Part shown: piece after piece, positions 1 to 8,710 of the stretch
How the letters are laid out: every line of letters begins with the position of its first letter
Position numbering within the stretch: position 1 is the first letter of the stretch
Assembly (NCBI RefSeq): GCF_008726925.1
Contig: NZ_VYWO01000005.1
Location: 62,001 to 126,000 of the forward strand
From: Aerococcus sanguinicola
Lineage (GTDB): Bacteria; Bacillota; Bacilli; Lactobacillales; Aerococcaceae
Direction of reading: 5' to 3'
Length of the DNA: 64,000 nucleotides
Program-made: the position numbers and the translations under genes
Notes under the pieces: model-generated
What the model was told of the DNA's origin: nothing
What the model saw: only the letters and a program-made list of their open reading frames with translations
Databases searched by the model: none

Positions 1-556
1 TCTGGATCATTAGCCAAAGCCCGAGCCAAACCAACCCGTTGCTGCATCCCACCAGATAGTTGGTCAGGGTATTGGTCCTTGTAGTCTAATAAGCCGGCAT
101 TTTCAAGGGCCTTTTCCGCTACTTTACGCCGTTCTTCCTTGTCTACCCCTTGGACAGCTAAACCATATTCGGTATTCTCCTGCAGGGTCATATGAGGAAA
201 GAGGGCGAAGTTTTGGAAAACCATGCTGACCTTCTTGCGGCGGACTTCACGTAAGTCTTCAGCAGAAATCTTAGTGAGGTCGTCCCCGTCAATTTCTACA
301 GAACCGGAAGTTGGTTCAATCAGACGGTTGATCATCCGTAAGAGGGTGGACTTCCCAGAACCGGATAGTCCCATGATAACGAAAGTCTCCCCTTCGTGAA
401 TATCCATGGAGGCATTGTCGACACCAACAGTAGCACCAGTGGCTTTAACAATTTCCTCCTTGGACTTTCCTTCTTTTAACATCTTTTTCGCCCGGTCGAT
501 TTGTCCGCGCGATCCATAAATCTTTGTGAGATTGCGAATTTTTACTGAACTCATTC
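1..556 (-). CDS. opuAA: Glycine betaine/proline ABC transporter ATP-binding subunit (OpuAA/BusAA type), partial
   Basis: The frame is open through the left edge, so only the N-terminal 185 residues are seen. The start ATG at 556 follows a GGGAGGAG ribosome site. After a short strand ([10 protein letters not shown]) comes the insert typical of betaine importers ([21 protein letters not shown]), then Walker [10 protein letters not shown], the Q-loop [10 protein letters not shown] and the signature [15 protein letters not shown]. This insert and the 'RLIEPTSG' motif separate it from generic ABC ATPases. Family role: energises uptake of glycine betaine or related osmoprotectants with a permease and binding protein, which would lie left of the window. 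The C-terminal CBS domains of the family are not visible. An inverted repeat sits just upstream. I am sure of the family; the substrate is inferred. Confidence 0.85.
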
Positions 557-610
557 GTTCTCCTCCCTGTTTTTGAGATTTCTAGTAACACTCGTATTTC
601 CACCCTAACA

Positions 611-650
611 AAATAAGGCCCCCATTTCAAAGATGAGGGCCTTATTTTTG
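611..650 (-). terminator. Hairpin with flanking A/T runs between ppk2 and opuAA
   Basis: Arms AAATAAGGCCC (611-621) and GGGCCTTATTT (637-647) form a strong stem. It could end the ppk2 transcript arriving from the right. It lies only about 55 bp before the opuAA start, so if the opuAA promoter is to its right it would act as a leader attenuator. I cannot tell these apart from sequence. Confidence 0.7.
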
Positions 651-780
651 GATTTTCATAGCATTTAAAAATCAATTCTATTTAAATTTTCTTAACTTTT
701 ACTAGGCCTTATTCCTAAGTAAAAGTCGATGTAACAGTTTCCATAAATCTCTTTCTTGAAAATACAATGATTGTTCTTTT

Positions 781-1647
781 TTAGATTTCTCCCTGGCGCA
801 ATTGTTCCGCCACTTTCTTAATCTCAGCCTTCTCTTCCTCAGAGAATTCCGGGTACTGGGGATTCAAATCCGCTAAGATTCCAATCAAGGCTTGGGTGGC
901 TATCTGCCGTGAGAGCCAGGGGTTATCTGCAGGGAGAACATACCAAGGGGCACGCTCACTTGCTGTATGGTTGAGCATCCCTTCAAAAACTTCCTGGTAG
1001 TGGTCCCATTGTTTACGGTCTTCAATATCGGAAAGTGAGAACTCATAATTCTTCTTGGGGTCTTCAATCCGTTCCAGTAAACGGTCGCTCTGGGCATCCT
1101 TTGACATATTGAAGAAGAGTTTCAAAACAGGGAAGCCATTGGCAATCAGATAGTCTTCAAAGCCCTGGATCTGCTCATAACGCTTCTCAATGACTTCAGG
1201 ATCTGCTTTAATTTCATCTGGCTGCTCTTCTGAATCTAAGGACTGGTGAATTTGGGGCGCGATGATGTCTTCATAATAGGACCGGTTGAGAATCGCGATC
1301 TCTCCCCGGGCAGGCAAGCCATCATGCATCCGCCAGAGATAGTCATGGGCCTTCTCATTATCTGATGGTTGCTGGAAGGAGGTCACCTTGAGCGCTTGGG
1401 GCTGGAGGGTGGAGAAGATATAACGGATAATCTCATCCTTCCCTGCGGCATCCAGAGCTTGAAGAACTATCAAAACGCCACGTGTTCCTTCTGCTGTCAG
1501 CCGATTATGCCAGTCCACCAGTTCAGGTACTAGGTCCTCATAGAGTCTGGTCTTAATTTCCTGGTCCTCTTCGTCTGATACGACCCGGCAAGGATAATCA
1601 GCCAAGCGAATCTCTTTTCCTGTTAATTCATAATCATCAAGTGTCAT
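781..1647 (-). CDS. Polyphosphate kinase 2 (PPK2) family phosphotransferase
   Basis: A 288-residue protein with the PPK2 Walker A-like loop (ALDAAGKD, K70) and the following motif NRSYYED (about 121-127), which corresponds to the family's NRSHYED lid/catalytic region. PPK2 enzymes move phosphate between polyphosphate and nucleotides in the cytoplasm; the length and the AAGKD motif resemble the class that acts on AMP/ADP, but the preferred nucleotide cannot be read from sequence. The start is ATG at 1647, six bases after AAGGAGG; a TTG one codon upstream is too close. It is a single gene, with a terminator-like hairpin about 130 bp downstream. Usual family sequence after the loop is GKDG; here it is GKDE. 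Confidence 0.88.
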   Translation of the reverse strand: MTLDDYELTGKEIRLADYPCRVVSDEEDQEIKTRLYEDLVPELVDWHNRLTAEGTRGVLIVLQALDAAGKDEIIRYIFSTLQPQALKVTSFQQPSDNEKAHDYLWRMHDGLPARGEIAILNRSYYEDIIAPQIHQSLDSEEQPDEIKADPEVIEKRYEQIQGFEDYLIANGFPVLKLFFNMSKDAQSDRLLERIEDPKKNYEFSLSDIEDRKQWDHYQEVFEGMLNHTASERAPWYVLPADNPWLSRQIATQALIGILADLNPQYPEFSEEEKAEIKKVAEQLRQGEI

Positions 1648-1723
1648 CAAAATCCTCCTTATAGTGTATCGTATGCAATTACTAGCTCTGTAAGAGATTT
1701 TTCTATCATAGGCTTAGCCAGCA

Positions 1724-3160
1724 CTAAAGCCAGCCTAATAGTTGGAAGCATAAGGTTCCCAGCCCTAGCCAGATAGCTAAGTAGATCACGCCCATGACGG
1801 CCCCATTGCGCCACCATTCGCCCTGGCTCACATAGCCTGTCGCAAAGATGATTGAGGCGGGGCCACTGGCATAGTGGGTAGTGGACGCACAGATATTAGT
1901 CACAAAAGCGAGCATCAGGGCCGCATAGAGAGGTGGTGCCCCTGCAGCTAAAGCCACTGCTAAGAAAGCCGGATACATAGCAGTCACATGGGCAATAAGA
2001 CTCGCAAAGAAGTAATGGCTATAGAAATATAAGAGGCACAAGGCCACGAAGACCCACTGCCAAGAATAGCCTGCGAGGGCAGCTGCCACGCGTTCACTGA
2101 ACCAGGGAATAAAGCCCTGACTATTCAGCTGTTCTGCCATCATCATTAAGACGGCAAACCAGGATAAGGTGTTCCAAGCCCCGGTCTCCCCTAAGATATC
2201 CTGCCAAGTTAAGACCCCTACCAGTAGTAGCAAAGCAACAGCCACGACCGCCGTTGCTGTGGCATCTAAGAAGTGCCAAGAGCCCGTAATCCAGAGCACT
2301 AAGGCCAGCGCGAAGACAGCTCCTGTCCATTTCTCATCACGCGACAAGGGCCCCTGAGCGTCCAGCTCTTCTTGAGCCATTTGGGCGGCTTGGGGTGTCG
2401 AGCGGAGTTCTGGCGGTGAGAGAAGCAAGAAGGCTAGAGGAACAATTAGAAGAGAGACCAGGCCTGGGACGAGAGCCCCCAGAAACCAATTCATCCACGT
2501 AATTTCAATACCGAAATCTGCAGCAATAGCCTGGGCTAGTGGTTTCGACGCACCAGCTGTCAGGAAGAAGATGGCCACAATGGAATCCCCATGGTAGAGG
2601 CAGTTCATCAAGTAGGCACCAATCCGTTGGCGCGAAGGCTCATGCGGGTAGGAATCGTAAGAGCGGGCCAAGGACTGGGCAATGGGGGCCATCACACCCC
2701 CTGCCCGGGCAGTAGAGGATGGTGTGGCCGAACCGAGCACCAAGTCCACCCCTAAGAGGGCGTAGGTCAAGCCCAGGGTCGTCTTCCCAAAAGATCGGAT
2801 AAAGCGATAGGCCATGCGTTGGCCGAGGCCTGATTTGATAATGGCCTTAGAAATGAAGAAAGCCATGACCACCAACCAGACACTCTTAGACGAGAAACCA
2901 GAAAATGCTTCCGAACTGGGCACGGTATCCGTTACAAGCGATGCTGCTAGGCCAATTAAGGCGACAGCCCCCATCGGCAGGGGCTTGAGAATAATCCCTA
3001 AGATAGTTCCCACAAAAATAGCTAGCATGTGGAGGGCTTCCGGTCTTAGATCAGCAGGCCGCCAAGGAAAGAAGTAAATCCCAGCCCCCACACAGAGGAT
3101 GACCAGCCAAGACTGCCAGGAAGCCCATTGTTTCTTTTTTGACCTGGTCATAGAAGTCAC
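1724..3160 (-). CDS. DASS-family anion:sodium symporter (dicarboxylate/2-oxoglutarate type)
   Basis: A 478-residue membrane protein with about 12 hydrophobic segments. Two repeats of the family's SNT-like substrate motif are visible: SATPSSTARAGGV (144-156) and TNICASTTHYASGP (about 421-434). DASS/SLC13 proteins import di- or tricarboxylates with sodium, or exchange them. The gene starts three bases after the stop of the flavin-binding protein gene at 3164, so the two are almost surely co-transcribed. The substrate (malate, 2-oxoglutarate, succinate or other) cannot be assigned. Confidence 0.87.
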   Translation of the reverse strand: MTSMTRSKKKQWASWQSWLVILCVGAGIYFFPWRPADLRPEALHMLAIFVGTILGIILKPLPMGAVALIGLAASLVTDTVPSSEAFSGFSSKSVWLVVMAFFISKAIIKSGLGQRMAYRFIRSFGKTTLGLTYALLGVDLVLGSATPSSTARAGGVMAPIAQSLARSYDSYPHEPSRQRIGAYLMNCLYHGDSIVAIFFLTAGASKPLAQAIAADFGIEITWMNWFLGALVPGLVSLLIVPLAFLLLSPPELRSTPQAAQMAQEELDAQGPLSRDEKWTGAVFALALVLWITGSWHFLDATATAVVAVALLLLVGVLTWQDILGETGAWNTLSWFAVLMMMAEQLNSQGFIPWFSERVAAALAGYSWQWVFVALCLLYFYSHYFFASLIAHVTAMYPAFLAVALAAGAPPLYAALMLAFVTNICASTTHYASGPASIIFATGYVSQGEWWRNGAVMGVIYLAIWLGLGTLCFQLLGWL

Positions 3161-3163
3161 CGC

Positions 3164-3613
3164 CTAGAGATCACGAGCTTGGCCATCCCCAGGAATCTGG
3201 AAGACATAACGGTGGCCTTGGCTCAAGCTATGGTAGAAAGCTTGCCCTTCATACAGATGGAAGACTTGGATATCGTCACGCTCCTTCTTATCAGGATAAA
3301 CCTGGTCAACAAAGGGATTATTAGCTAAGACTTCTTCTAATTTATCGCGGCCAATTTTTCTCGCCTTACCTTCAATTCGGATACTTTGGACCAAATAATC
3401 ATCTGTCTGAAAAGCTGCAATTGCTAGGTTAGGATTAGCTACGAGTTGGTCGTAGAACTTAGTCTTAGGGCTGGTCATAAAGAAGATGCCCTTGTCATTA
3501 GCCAAACCAATATGGATGGGCCGGGCGTGGGGCTGTCCCGCTTCATCAACTGTAGCGAAGGTTCCCACTCCCATATCTTCTTCAAGTATTCTTAGAATTT
3601 CTGTTGCATCCAT
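3164..3613 (-). CDS. Pyridoxamine 5'-phosphate oxidase-like FMN-binding split-barrel protein
   Basis: A 149-residue split-barrel protein: 'GTFATVDEAGQPHARPIHI' near the N terminus, then 'FFMTSPKTKFYDQLVANPNLAI', the standard layout of small PNPOx-like general-stress proteins. These bind FMN, F420 or heme; here FMN is the likeliest cofactor, and no substrate is implied. I place the start at ATG 3613, eight bases after AAAGGAG; the in-frame GTG nine bases upstream sits on the ribosome site. An extended -10 (TG then TATAAT, 3642-3647 on the minus strand) lies upstream, divergent from the luciferase-like operon. It is first gene of an operon with the DASS transporter. Confidence 0.82.
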   Translation of the reverse strand: MDATEILRILEEDMGVGTFATVDEAGQPHARPIHIGLANDKGIFFMTSPKTKFYDQLVANPNLAIAAFQTDDYLVQSIRIEGKARKIGRDKLEEVLANNPFVDQVYPDKKERDDIQVFHLYEGQAFYHSLSQGHRYVFQIPGDGQARDL

Positions 3614-3679
3614 TCTTACCACTCCTTTAAGCGTTTTCTTTATTATAACAAAAGCTTCTCGAATTCCCTAGTTTTTCTC

Positions 3680-3723
3680 AGTGAAACCATTTGTTTCACT
3701 TCCGAAATAAAATCCTCTATAAT
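3680..3723 (+). promoter_or_regulatory. Palindromic operator overlapping the promoter of the luciferase-like operon
   Basis: Perfect inverted repeat AGTGAAAC-catt(t)-GTTTCACT at 3680-3700. Its right end covers the probable -35 (TTCACT, 3695-3700), 17 bp from a perfect -10 TATAAT (3718-3723). A dimeric repressor bound here would block transcription of the 3757-6454 operon. No regulator gene adjoins it, so the protein is unknown. Confidence 0.65.
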
Positions 3724-3756
3724 AAAATTGATCATTGTAGAGAAAGGAGCAAGATG

Positions 3757-4818
3757 ATGCCCAAGAAGCAAGGATTGGAGTTTGGTCTCTATAGCCTAGG
3801 CGACCAGCTCCCCCATCCCCTGACAGCTAAGCAGCTGACGGCAGGCGAACGCATAGAAGAAATCATTCAATTGGCTAAAATGGCGGAAGCAGCAGGCTTT
3901 GATGCCTTCCAAGTCGGCGAATCCCACCAAGACTACTTCGTCTCCCAATCCAACTTAATTATTCTCTCGGCCATTGCCCGCGAAACCAAGAAACTTAAGA
4001 TTGGATCAGCTGTGACTACCCTCTCAGTCCTCGACCCGGTCCGCGTCTATGAAGATGCCGCCACCATTGACCTAATCTCTAAGGGACGGATGGAGCTAGT
4101 AGCTGGCCGGGCCTCCCGCGTCGGATCCTTCGACCTTTTTGGTTATGACTATAAGGACTACGATGCCCTCTTCGAGGAAAAAATCCAATTACTCTTGAAG
4201 TTGAGGAAGCAAGATCGGATCACTTGGTCGGGAAATTTCCGCCCTGCTCTGAAGGACCAAGCTGTCCTACCCCAAAGCTATGCCCAGCATAGTCTCCCTA
4301 TCTATCGGGCCATCGGTAACTCTGACAGTTCTGCCTATGAAGCCGGCAAGGTTGGCATGCCGATCTACCAGGCCCACCTCGCAGGAGCTGCCCAAACATA
4401 CGCCCGTCGGATTCAGATATTCCGTGATGCTGCCCAAGAACACGGCCACGACCCGGCTGAGCTTCCTGTCCAAACTGGTGGCTTCCTCTTCCTCCGTGAA
4501 AGTACGGACCAGGCCTACCGCGATTTCTGGCCCCACCTGGAGGCTGGTTTCAAGAAAACCAATGGCCAGGCCTTCTCCAAGCGGGCCTTTGCCCAAGGTC
4601 AGTCCGTCAAAAGCATTACAACCGTCGGGGAGCCCGAACTCATAATTGATAAGTTACTGATGCAGTATGAACTCTTTGGCCAGCAGCGTTTCAATGGTGA
4701 AATTGACTTTGGCGGCCAGAGCCTCGATAGTATCAAACAGACCCTTGACCTCTTCGCCGATAAGGTCATGCCGGTCGTCAGAAAATATACCCAAAAGGAG
4801 ACAGAAAATGACCACTAA
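3757..4818 (+). CDS. Luciferase-like (LLM class) flavin-dependent monooxygenase, paralog 1
   Basis: A 353-residue protein of the bacterial luciferase fold. Visible family features are the N-terminal 'LEFGLYSLGD', the block 'GFDAFQVGESHQDYF' and 'GRMELVAGRASRVGSFDLFGYD', typical of the FMN-dependent LLM oxidoreductases. Such enzymes use reduced FMN and oxygen to oxidise a small molecule; here the FMN reductase gene downstream is the probable source of FMNH2. Two start ATGs are adjacent (3754 and 3757); 3757 has better spacing from AAAGGAG. The next gene overlaps by 11 bp and is a clear paralog, so a mixed dimer is possible. Substrate unknown. Confidence 0.88.
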   Translation: MPKKQGLEFGLYSLGDQLPHPLTAKQLTAGERIEEIIQLAKMAEAAGFDAFQVGESHQDYFVSQSNLIILSAIARETKKLKIGSAVTTLSVLDPVRVYEDAATIDLISKGRMELVAGRASRVGSFDLFGYDYKDYDALFEEKIQLLLKLRKQDRITWSGNFRPALKDQAVLPQSYAQHSLPIYRAIGNSDSSAYEAGKVGMPIYQAHLAGAAQTYARRIQIFRDAAQEHGHDPAELPVQTGGFLFLRESTDQAYRDFWPHLEAGFKKTNGQAFSKRAFAQGQSVKSITTVGEPELIIDKLLMQYELFGQQRFNGEIDFGGQSLDSIKQTLDLFADKVMPVVRKYTQKETENDH

Positions 4819-5884
4819 TCCACATATTATTCCAGAAATCGACCGCAGCCAAGGCCTCGAATTTGGCCTCTATAGTTTAGGAGACTACATGCCCAACCCT
4901 CACACCGGGGACTGGGTCAAGCCAGAAGACCGCCTCCAACAATTTATCGAGATGGCGCAATTAGCTGAAGCTGCTGGGATGGATATCTTCCACCTGGGCG
5001 AATCCCACCAGGAATACTTTATCTCCCAGGCCCATATGATCATCCTCTCAGCTATTGCCCAAGCCACTGACAAAATCAAGATTGCTTCTGCGGCAACCAT
5101 TATTTCCACTTCGGATCCCGTCCGTGTCTATGAGAATGCCGCCACTATCGACCTCTTATCGGGTGGCCGGATGGAAGTTGTTGCCGGCCGGGCCTCACGT
5201 ATTGGCCTCTTTGAGCTCTTAGGTTATGACTTCAAGGACTATGAAGCCCTCTATGAAGAGAAGCTTGACCTCCTCTTACAAATTAACGAAGAAGAAGAGG
5301 TCACTTGGTCCGGCCAATTCCGTCCCAGTCTAGACTCGGCCCGTGTCCTCCCCCGGTCCAAGGAAGGGCTGCCTATTTGGCGAGCCGTCGGAGGACCCGC
5401 TGATTCTGCCATCAAAGCAGGCCTCAAGGGGGTTCCCATGTATATTACTACCCTGGGCGGTTCTGCCGAATACTTCAAAAATTCCATCGACATTTACCGG
5501 TCGGTTCTCCATGAGAAGGGCTTCGATGCTGAGGCCATGCCCGTGACGACTTCTGCCCTGATGTATATCCATGAAGACCAAGCCACTGCTTTCAAGAACT
5601 ACTATAAGCACCTCGACGAAGGCATGCGCAAGGCCAATGGCACGGGCTTCGACAAGCGGCTCTTTGCCCAAGGTAAGGACTATCGCGACTCACTCAATGT
5701 GGGAGACCCTGAGCTCATCATTGATAAGATTCTCTACCAGCATGAACTCTTTAATAACCAACGCTATGCTGCTCAGATTGACTTCGGTGGGATCCCCATG
5801 GATGACATCCGCCGCATGATTGATCTCCTAGGCGAAAAGGTTATCCCTACCGTCAAAAAATATACCCGTCAAAAGGAAGGATAA
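4808..5884 (+). CDS. Luciferase-like (LLM class) flavin-dependent monooxygenase, paralog 2
   Basis: 358 residues, sharing long blocks with the preceding protein (LEFGLYSLGD, GESHQEYF.SQ, VAGRASR.G, LIIDKIL.QHELF), so the two arose by tandem duplication. Start ATG 4808 lies inside the end of the first gene (11-bp overlap) after AAAAGGAG. The first differs mainly in the N-terminal extension and in the 215-240 loop. Reaction class: FMNH2-dependent monooxygenation. Translational overlap suggests equal production of the two proteins, as for LuxA/LuxB, but heterodimer formation is inference only. Confidence 0.87.
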   Translation: MTTNPHIIPEIDRSQGLEFGLYSLGDYMPNPHTGDWVKPEDRLQQFIEMAQLAEAAGMDIFHLGESHQEYFISQAHMIILSAIAQATDKIKIASAATIISTSDPVRVYENAATIDLLSGGRMEVVAGRASRIGLFELLGYDFKDYEALYEEKLDLLLQINEEEEVTWSGQFRPSLDSARVLPRSKEGLPIWRAVGGPADSAIKAGLKGVPMYITTLGGSAEYFKNSIDIYRSVLHEKGFDAEAMPVTTSALMYIHEDQATAFKNYYKHLDEGMRKANGTGFDKRLFAQGKDYRDSLNVGDPELIIDKILYQHELFNNQRYAAQIDFGGIPMDDIRRMIDLLGEKVIPTVKKYTRQKEG

Positions 5885-5887
5885 TTT

Positions 5888-6454
5888 ATGAATATACTCG
5901 TACTCTCTGGCTCCAACGTGGGCCGCAAAACCGAAATTGCAACTAAGGCACTCTACCAAGAACTCAAAGATCATTACAGTGACCATGACCTCCACTATCT
6001 CAACCTCAAGGACTTAGACATGGTCTTCGCTGATGGTCGGAATTTCTTAGATTATAAGGGGGACACCCAGACAGTAGCGCGGAGCGTCATGGAGGCAGAC
6101 GTGATCTTCATTGGGACCCCTATCTTCCAAGCTTCGATCCCTGCTAGCCTGAAGAATGTCTTTGACCTCCTCCCCCAAAAGGGACTGGAGCATAAGACAG
6201 TCGGTATTATTGCCTCTTCCGGGTCCAACCGCCACTATCTGATTCCAGAACTCCAATTGAAACCTATCCTCAACTATATGAAGGCGAATGTCACCCCCCG
6301 CTATGTTTATCTCAACGATCGAGACTTCGGTATTGACGACATTCGCAATGACGATGTGCTCTTCCGCATCAAAGACCTGGTCAACGAAACCATGATTCTA
6401 GCCGATACTTACCAAGAAATCCTGCGCAAAGAAGACGAAAAATTTGGTTTTTAA
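5888..6454 (+). CDS. NAD(P)H-dependent FMN reductase (flavodoxin-like fold)
   Basis: 188 residues with the FMN phosphate-binding start 'VLSGSNVGRKTEIA' and the second loop 'GTPIFQASIPASLKNVFDLLP' (about 77-97), diagnostic of NADPH-dependent FMN reductases. It begins three bases after the second luciferase-like gene and is the last gene of that operon. Established role of the family: supply reduced flavin to two-component monooxygenases, which fits the two partners upstream exactly. Quinone or azo compound reduction is an alternative use. Confidence 0.86.
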   Translation: MNILVLSGSNVGRKTEIATKALYQELKDHYSDHDLHYLNLKDLDMVFADGRNFLDYKGDTQTVARSVMEADVIFIGTPIFQASIPASLKNVFDLLPQKGLEHKTVGIIASSGSNRHYLIPELQLKPILNYMKANVTPRYVYLNDRDFGIDDIRNDDVLFRIKDLVNETMILADTYQEILRKEDEKFGF

Positions 6455-6492
6455 AACTTGAGCGAATCATTTTATAAAGTGAATAAATGCTT

Positions 6493-6522
6493 TATAATAT
6501 AAATGAGGAGGCATGTAAGTTA
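6493..6522 (+). promoter_or_regulatory. Promoter -10 and ribosome site of the glutathione peroxidase gene
   Basis: A perfect -10 TATAAT (6493-6498) is followed by GAGGAGG (6505-6511) and ATG 6522. The -35 region is poor. An ATG at 6513 is followed at once by TAA and is not the start. The gene therefore has its own promoter although it follows the FMN reductase by 67 bp. Confidence 0.5.
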
Positions 6523-7064
6523 TGACCATTTATGATTATGCTGTCGAGCGGCCTGATGGGACCTACCTCGACCTAGCGGATCTCAAAGGTAAAGTCATCT
6601 TGATTGTGAATACAGCGACCCGCTGTGGCTTTACCAGCCAATACAAAGAGCTCCAAAAACTCTATCACAACTACCACGACCAGGGCTTAGAGATCATTGA
6701 TATCCCCTGTAATCAGTTCCGTGACCAAGCGCCAGAAACGGACCAGGAAATCCAAGCATTCTGCCAACTAAACTTCCAAACCGAATTCCCTCAGATGAAG
6801 AAGGCCAAGGTTAATGGTCCCGACCAACTGGACCTCTACCGCTATCTCAAAAGCCAACAAGCCTTCCAAGGTTTCGGTAAGTCAGCTAAGGGCTTGGCCC
6901 TGGCAGCCATGATGAAAGTCCAGGATAGTCAGTACCAAAAGAACCCTGATATTAAATGGAATTTCACCAAATTCCTGGTCGACCGCCATGGCCAAGTCGT
7001 CGCCCGTTATGAGCCGACACATTCGCTTAATAAACTCAGCCAACACATTGAAAGTCTCCTATAA
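6522..7064 (+). CDS. Glutathione peroxidase family thiol peroxidase (Cys type)
   Basis: 180 residues. The catalytic set is present: peroxidatic Cys35 in TATRCGFT, Gln65 in PCNQF, Trp146-Asn147 in IKWNFTKFL. The protein is the Cys (not selenocysteine) form common in Firmicutes, often called BsaA, which generally uses thioredoxin-like reductants to remove peroxides in the cytoplasm. It carries a short insert (SAKGLALAAMMKVQDSQYQ, about 121-139) between the active-site halves. It lies next to the flavin monooxygenase operon, whose uncoupled turnover yields peroxide, so the neighbourhood makes sense. Ends before a strong terminator. Confidence 0.92.
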   Translation: MTIYDYAVERPDGTYLDLADLKGKVILIVNTATRCGFTSQYKELQKLYHNYHDQGLEIIDIPCNQFRDQAPETDQEIQAFCQLNFQTEFPQMKKAKVNGPDQLDLYRYLKSQQAFQGFGKSAKGLALAAMMKVQDSQYQKNPDIKWNFTKFLVDRHGQVVARYEPTHSLNKLSQHIESLL

Positions 7065-7073
7065 AACAATTAA

Positions 7074-7107
7074 GGAAGTTGGGGCAGATAGCCCCGTTTC
7101 CTTTTTT
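7074..7107 (+). terminator. Rho-independent terminator after the peroxidase gene
   Basis: Stem GGAA..GGGG / CCCC..TTCC (7074-7101) followed by six T residues. Confidence 0.85.
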
Positions 7108-7350
7108 AAATGACTTCGATTGTGTGCGCTAGCCATCATCCGCCCTGGCTGCACACTATCAGCACGAGATGGTCTGAAGGGCTTTTAAGACTTCTTTTCA
7201 CCTATCCTTGATTTGTAGGGACAATTGACCCTGTTAATAGGTCAAAACAATTATTTGTGGAAATTTTCTAAATAAATTAGTCAAAACTATCTCATTTATT
7301 GAATTTTTGTGTTATCATAGTTAGCATCATGAAATAGAAAGATTGTTATA
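7108..7350. other. Intergenic region before brnQ
   Basis: No gene seen. It holds an inverted repeat with arms GTGTGC (7122-7127) and GCACAC (7151-7156) plus inner AGCC/GGCT, without a T run. At 7262-7276 is a partial match (about 11 of 15) to the CodY box AATTTTCWGAAAATT. CodY control of branched-chain amino acid uptake is common in Firmicutes, but this match alone is weak. No convincing -35/-10 pair was found. Confidence 0.4.
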
Positions 7351-8661
7351 ATGAATATAAAAACAAAAGACATTATTATTATTGGTTTCGCCCTCTTTGC
7401 CATTTTCTTTGGCGCTGGGAATTTAATCTTCCCGCCTTATTTAGGGGTTTTGGGTGGCGAAAATTGGTTAAATGCTGCCTTTGGTTTTCTAATGTCCGAC
7501 CCTCTCTTCCCTATCCTGGGTGTCCTCGTGACCATTGCCCTAGGGGGACGGGCGGATGATCTGGGGCGGCGCGTCCATCCCAAGTTTGGGATTATTTTGG
7601 CCGGCATCTCGGTTGTCCTCATCGGCCCCCTCTTCTCCGTTCCTCGGACCGGGGCCACAACCCATGAAGTCTTCGTCCAATCCCTCTGGCCTGACGCTCC
7701 GATTTGGATAACATCCTTGATTTTCTTCTCCTTGACGGCTTATCTAGCCCTCAACCCGAGCAAGGTGATCAATCATATCGGTAAGTATTTAACGCCAGCC
7801 ATTATTATTATCCTGACCCTTCTGGTGATCCTGGCCATTGTCAACCCGGTTGGGAGCGCTCAGCCTAGCCAAATTGACCACACCTTCGCCTATGGTTTCA
7901 GGGAAGGCTACCAGACCATGGATGCCCTGGCAGCTTCTATCCTTGCCAGTGTCGTCATGTCGGAACTCAAGCAGCGGGGCTACACGGATAAGAAGACCCA
8001 GATGAAAGCCGGCGTCCTAGTAGGGATTGTCGCCTTCGCCCTCCTATCTGTCGTTTACCTGGCCCTCACCTATGCCGGTTCAACGGTCTCTAGTCTCTTT
8101 ACGATAGCGGACGACCGGACAGCCGTCTTTACTGGGACAGTCGCTCAGATCCTTGGGCCCTATGGTAATCTCATCATGGGGATCTGCGTCACCCTAGCCT
8201 GTCTGACGACAGCAGTCGGGATTACCTCAGCTTGTGCCAGCTTCTTCGTGGGCCAATCCAAGGGGCGCTGGACCTATCAAGCCGTTACTTTGACCTGCGT
8301 CGCTATTGAGTTCGTCATTTCGCTAGTTGGGACTAGTCGGATCATTGACTTTGCGAGCTTCGTCCTGACCCTCATTTATCCGATTGTTATGGTCTTAATC
8401 ATCTTCTCACTCTTTGACCGCCAGATTCGCTACGATGCGACCTATACGGGAGCAGTTGTTGGCGCAGGACTAATTGGTTTAAGCCAAGCGCTAGCCATCC
8501 TCGGCCATTATTTCGACAGTTTGAAGATGGAGCCTGTCTTGAACTTCATCAGTCAGCTTCCTCTCAGCCAATTTGGCTTAGAGTGGTTCCTCCCCTCAGT
8601 TCTCTGTGCGGCAGCCTTCACCCTATACGCCTATTGGCAGGAGCGGAGCCATTCTCATTAA
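7351..8661 (+). CDS. brnQ: Branched-chain amino acid:cation symporter BrnQ
   Basis: 436 residues with about 12 transmembrane helices. The start 'IIIIGFALFAIFFGAGNLIFPPYLG' is the hallmark of the BrnQ/LIVCS family, which imports leucine, isoleucine and valine with sodium or protons. Length matches the family. The ribosome site is weak (GAAAGATTG before ATG 7351), but this is the only start that keeps the conserved N terminus. It is monocistronic and ends at a terminator shared with the converging feo operon. Confidence 0.93.
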   Translation: MNIKTKDIIIIGFALFAIFFGAGNLIFPPYLGVLGGENWLNAAFGFLMSDPLFPILGVLVTIALGGRADDLGRRVHPKFGIILAGISVVLIGPLFSVPRTGATTHEVFVQSLWPDAPIWITSLIFFSLTAYLALNPSKVINHIGKYLTPAIIIILTLLVILAIVNPVGSAQPSQIDHTFAYGFREGYQTMDALAASILASVVMSELKQRGYTDKKTQMKAGVLVGIVAFALLSVVYLALTYAGSTVSSLFTIADDRTAVFTGTVAQILGPYGNLIMGICVTLACLTTAVGITSACASFFVGQSKGRWTYQAVTLTCVAIEFVISLVGTSRIIDFASFVLTLIYPIVMVLIIFSLFDRQIRYDATYTGAVVGAGLIGLSQALAILGHYFDSLKMEPVLNFISQLPLSQFGLEWFLPSVLCAAAFTLYAYWQERSHSH

Positions 8662-8663
8662 GC

Positions 8664-8710
8664 AAAACAAAATGCCAAGTCGTTAGCAACACGGCTTGGC
8701 ATTTTTGTTT
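8664..8710. terminator. Bidirectional terminator between brnQ and the feo operon
   Basis: Arms AAAATGCCAAG and CTTGGCATTTT around a short loop, with A run on one side and T run on the other, between two converging genes. It overlaps the last bases of the 8709 gene. Confidence 0.85.

Noticed and set aside
4267..5819. Several 67-121-residue frames in both directions inside the luciferase-like genes
   Set aside because: Shadows of GC-rich codons of the two LLM genes, with no start signals or family matches.
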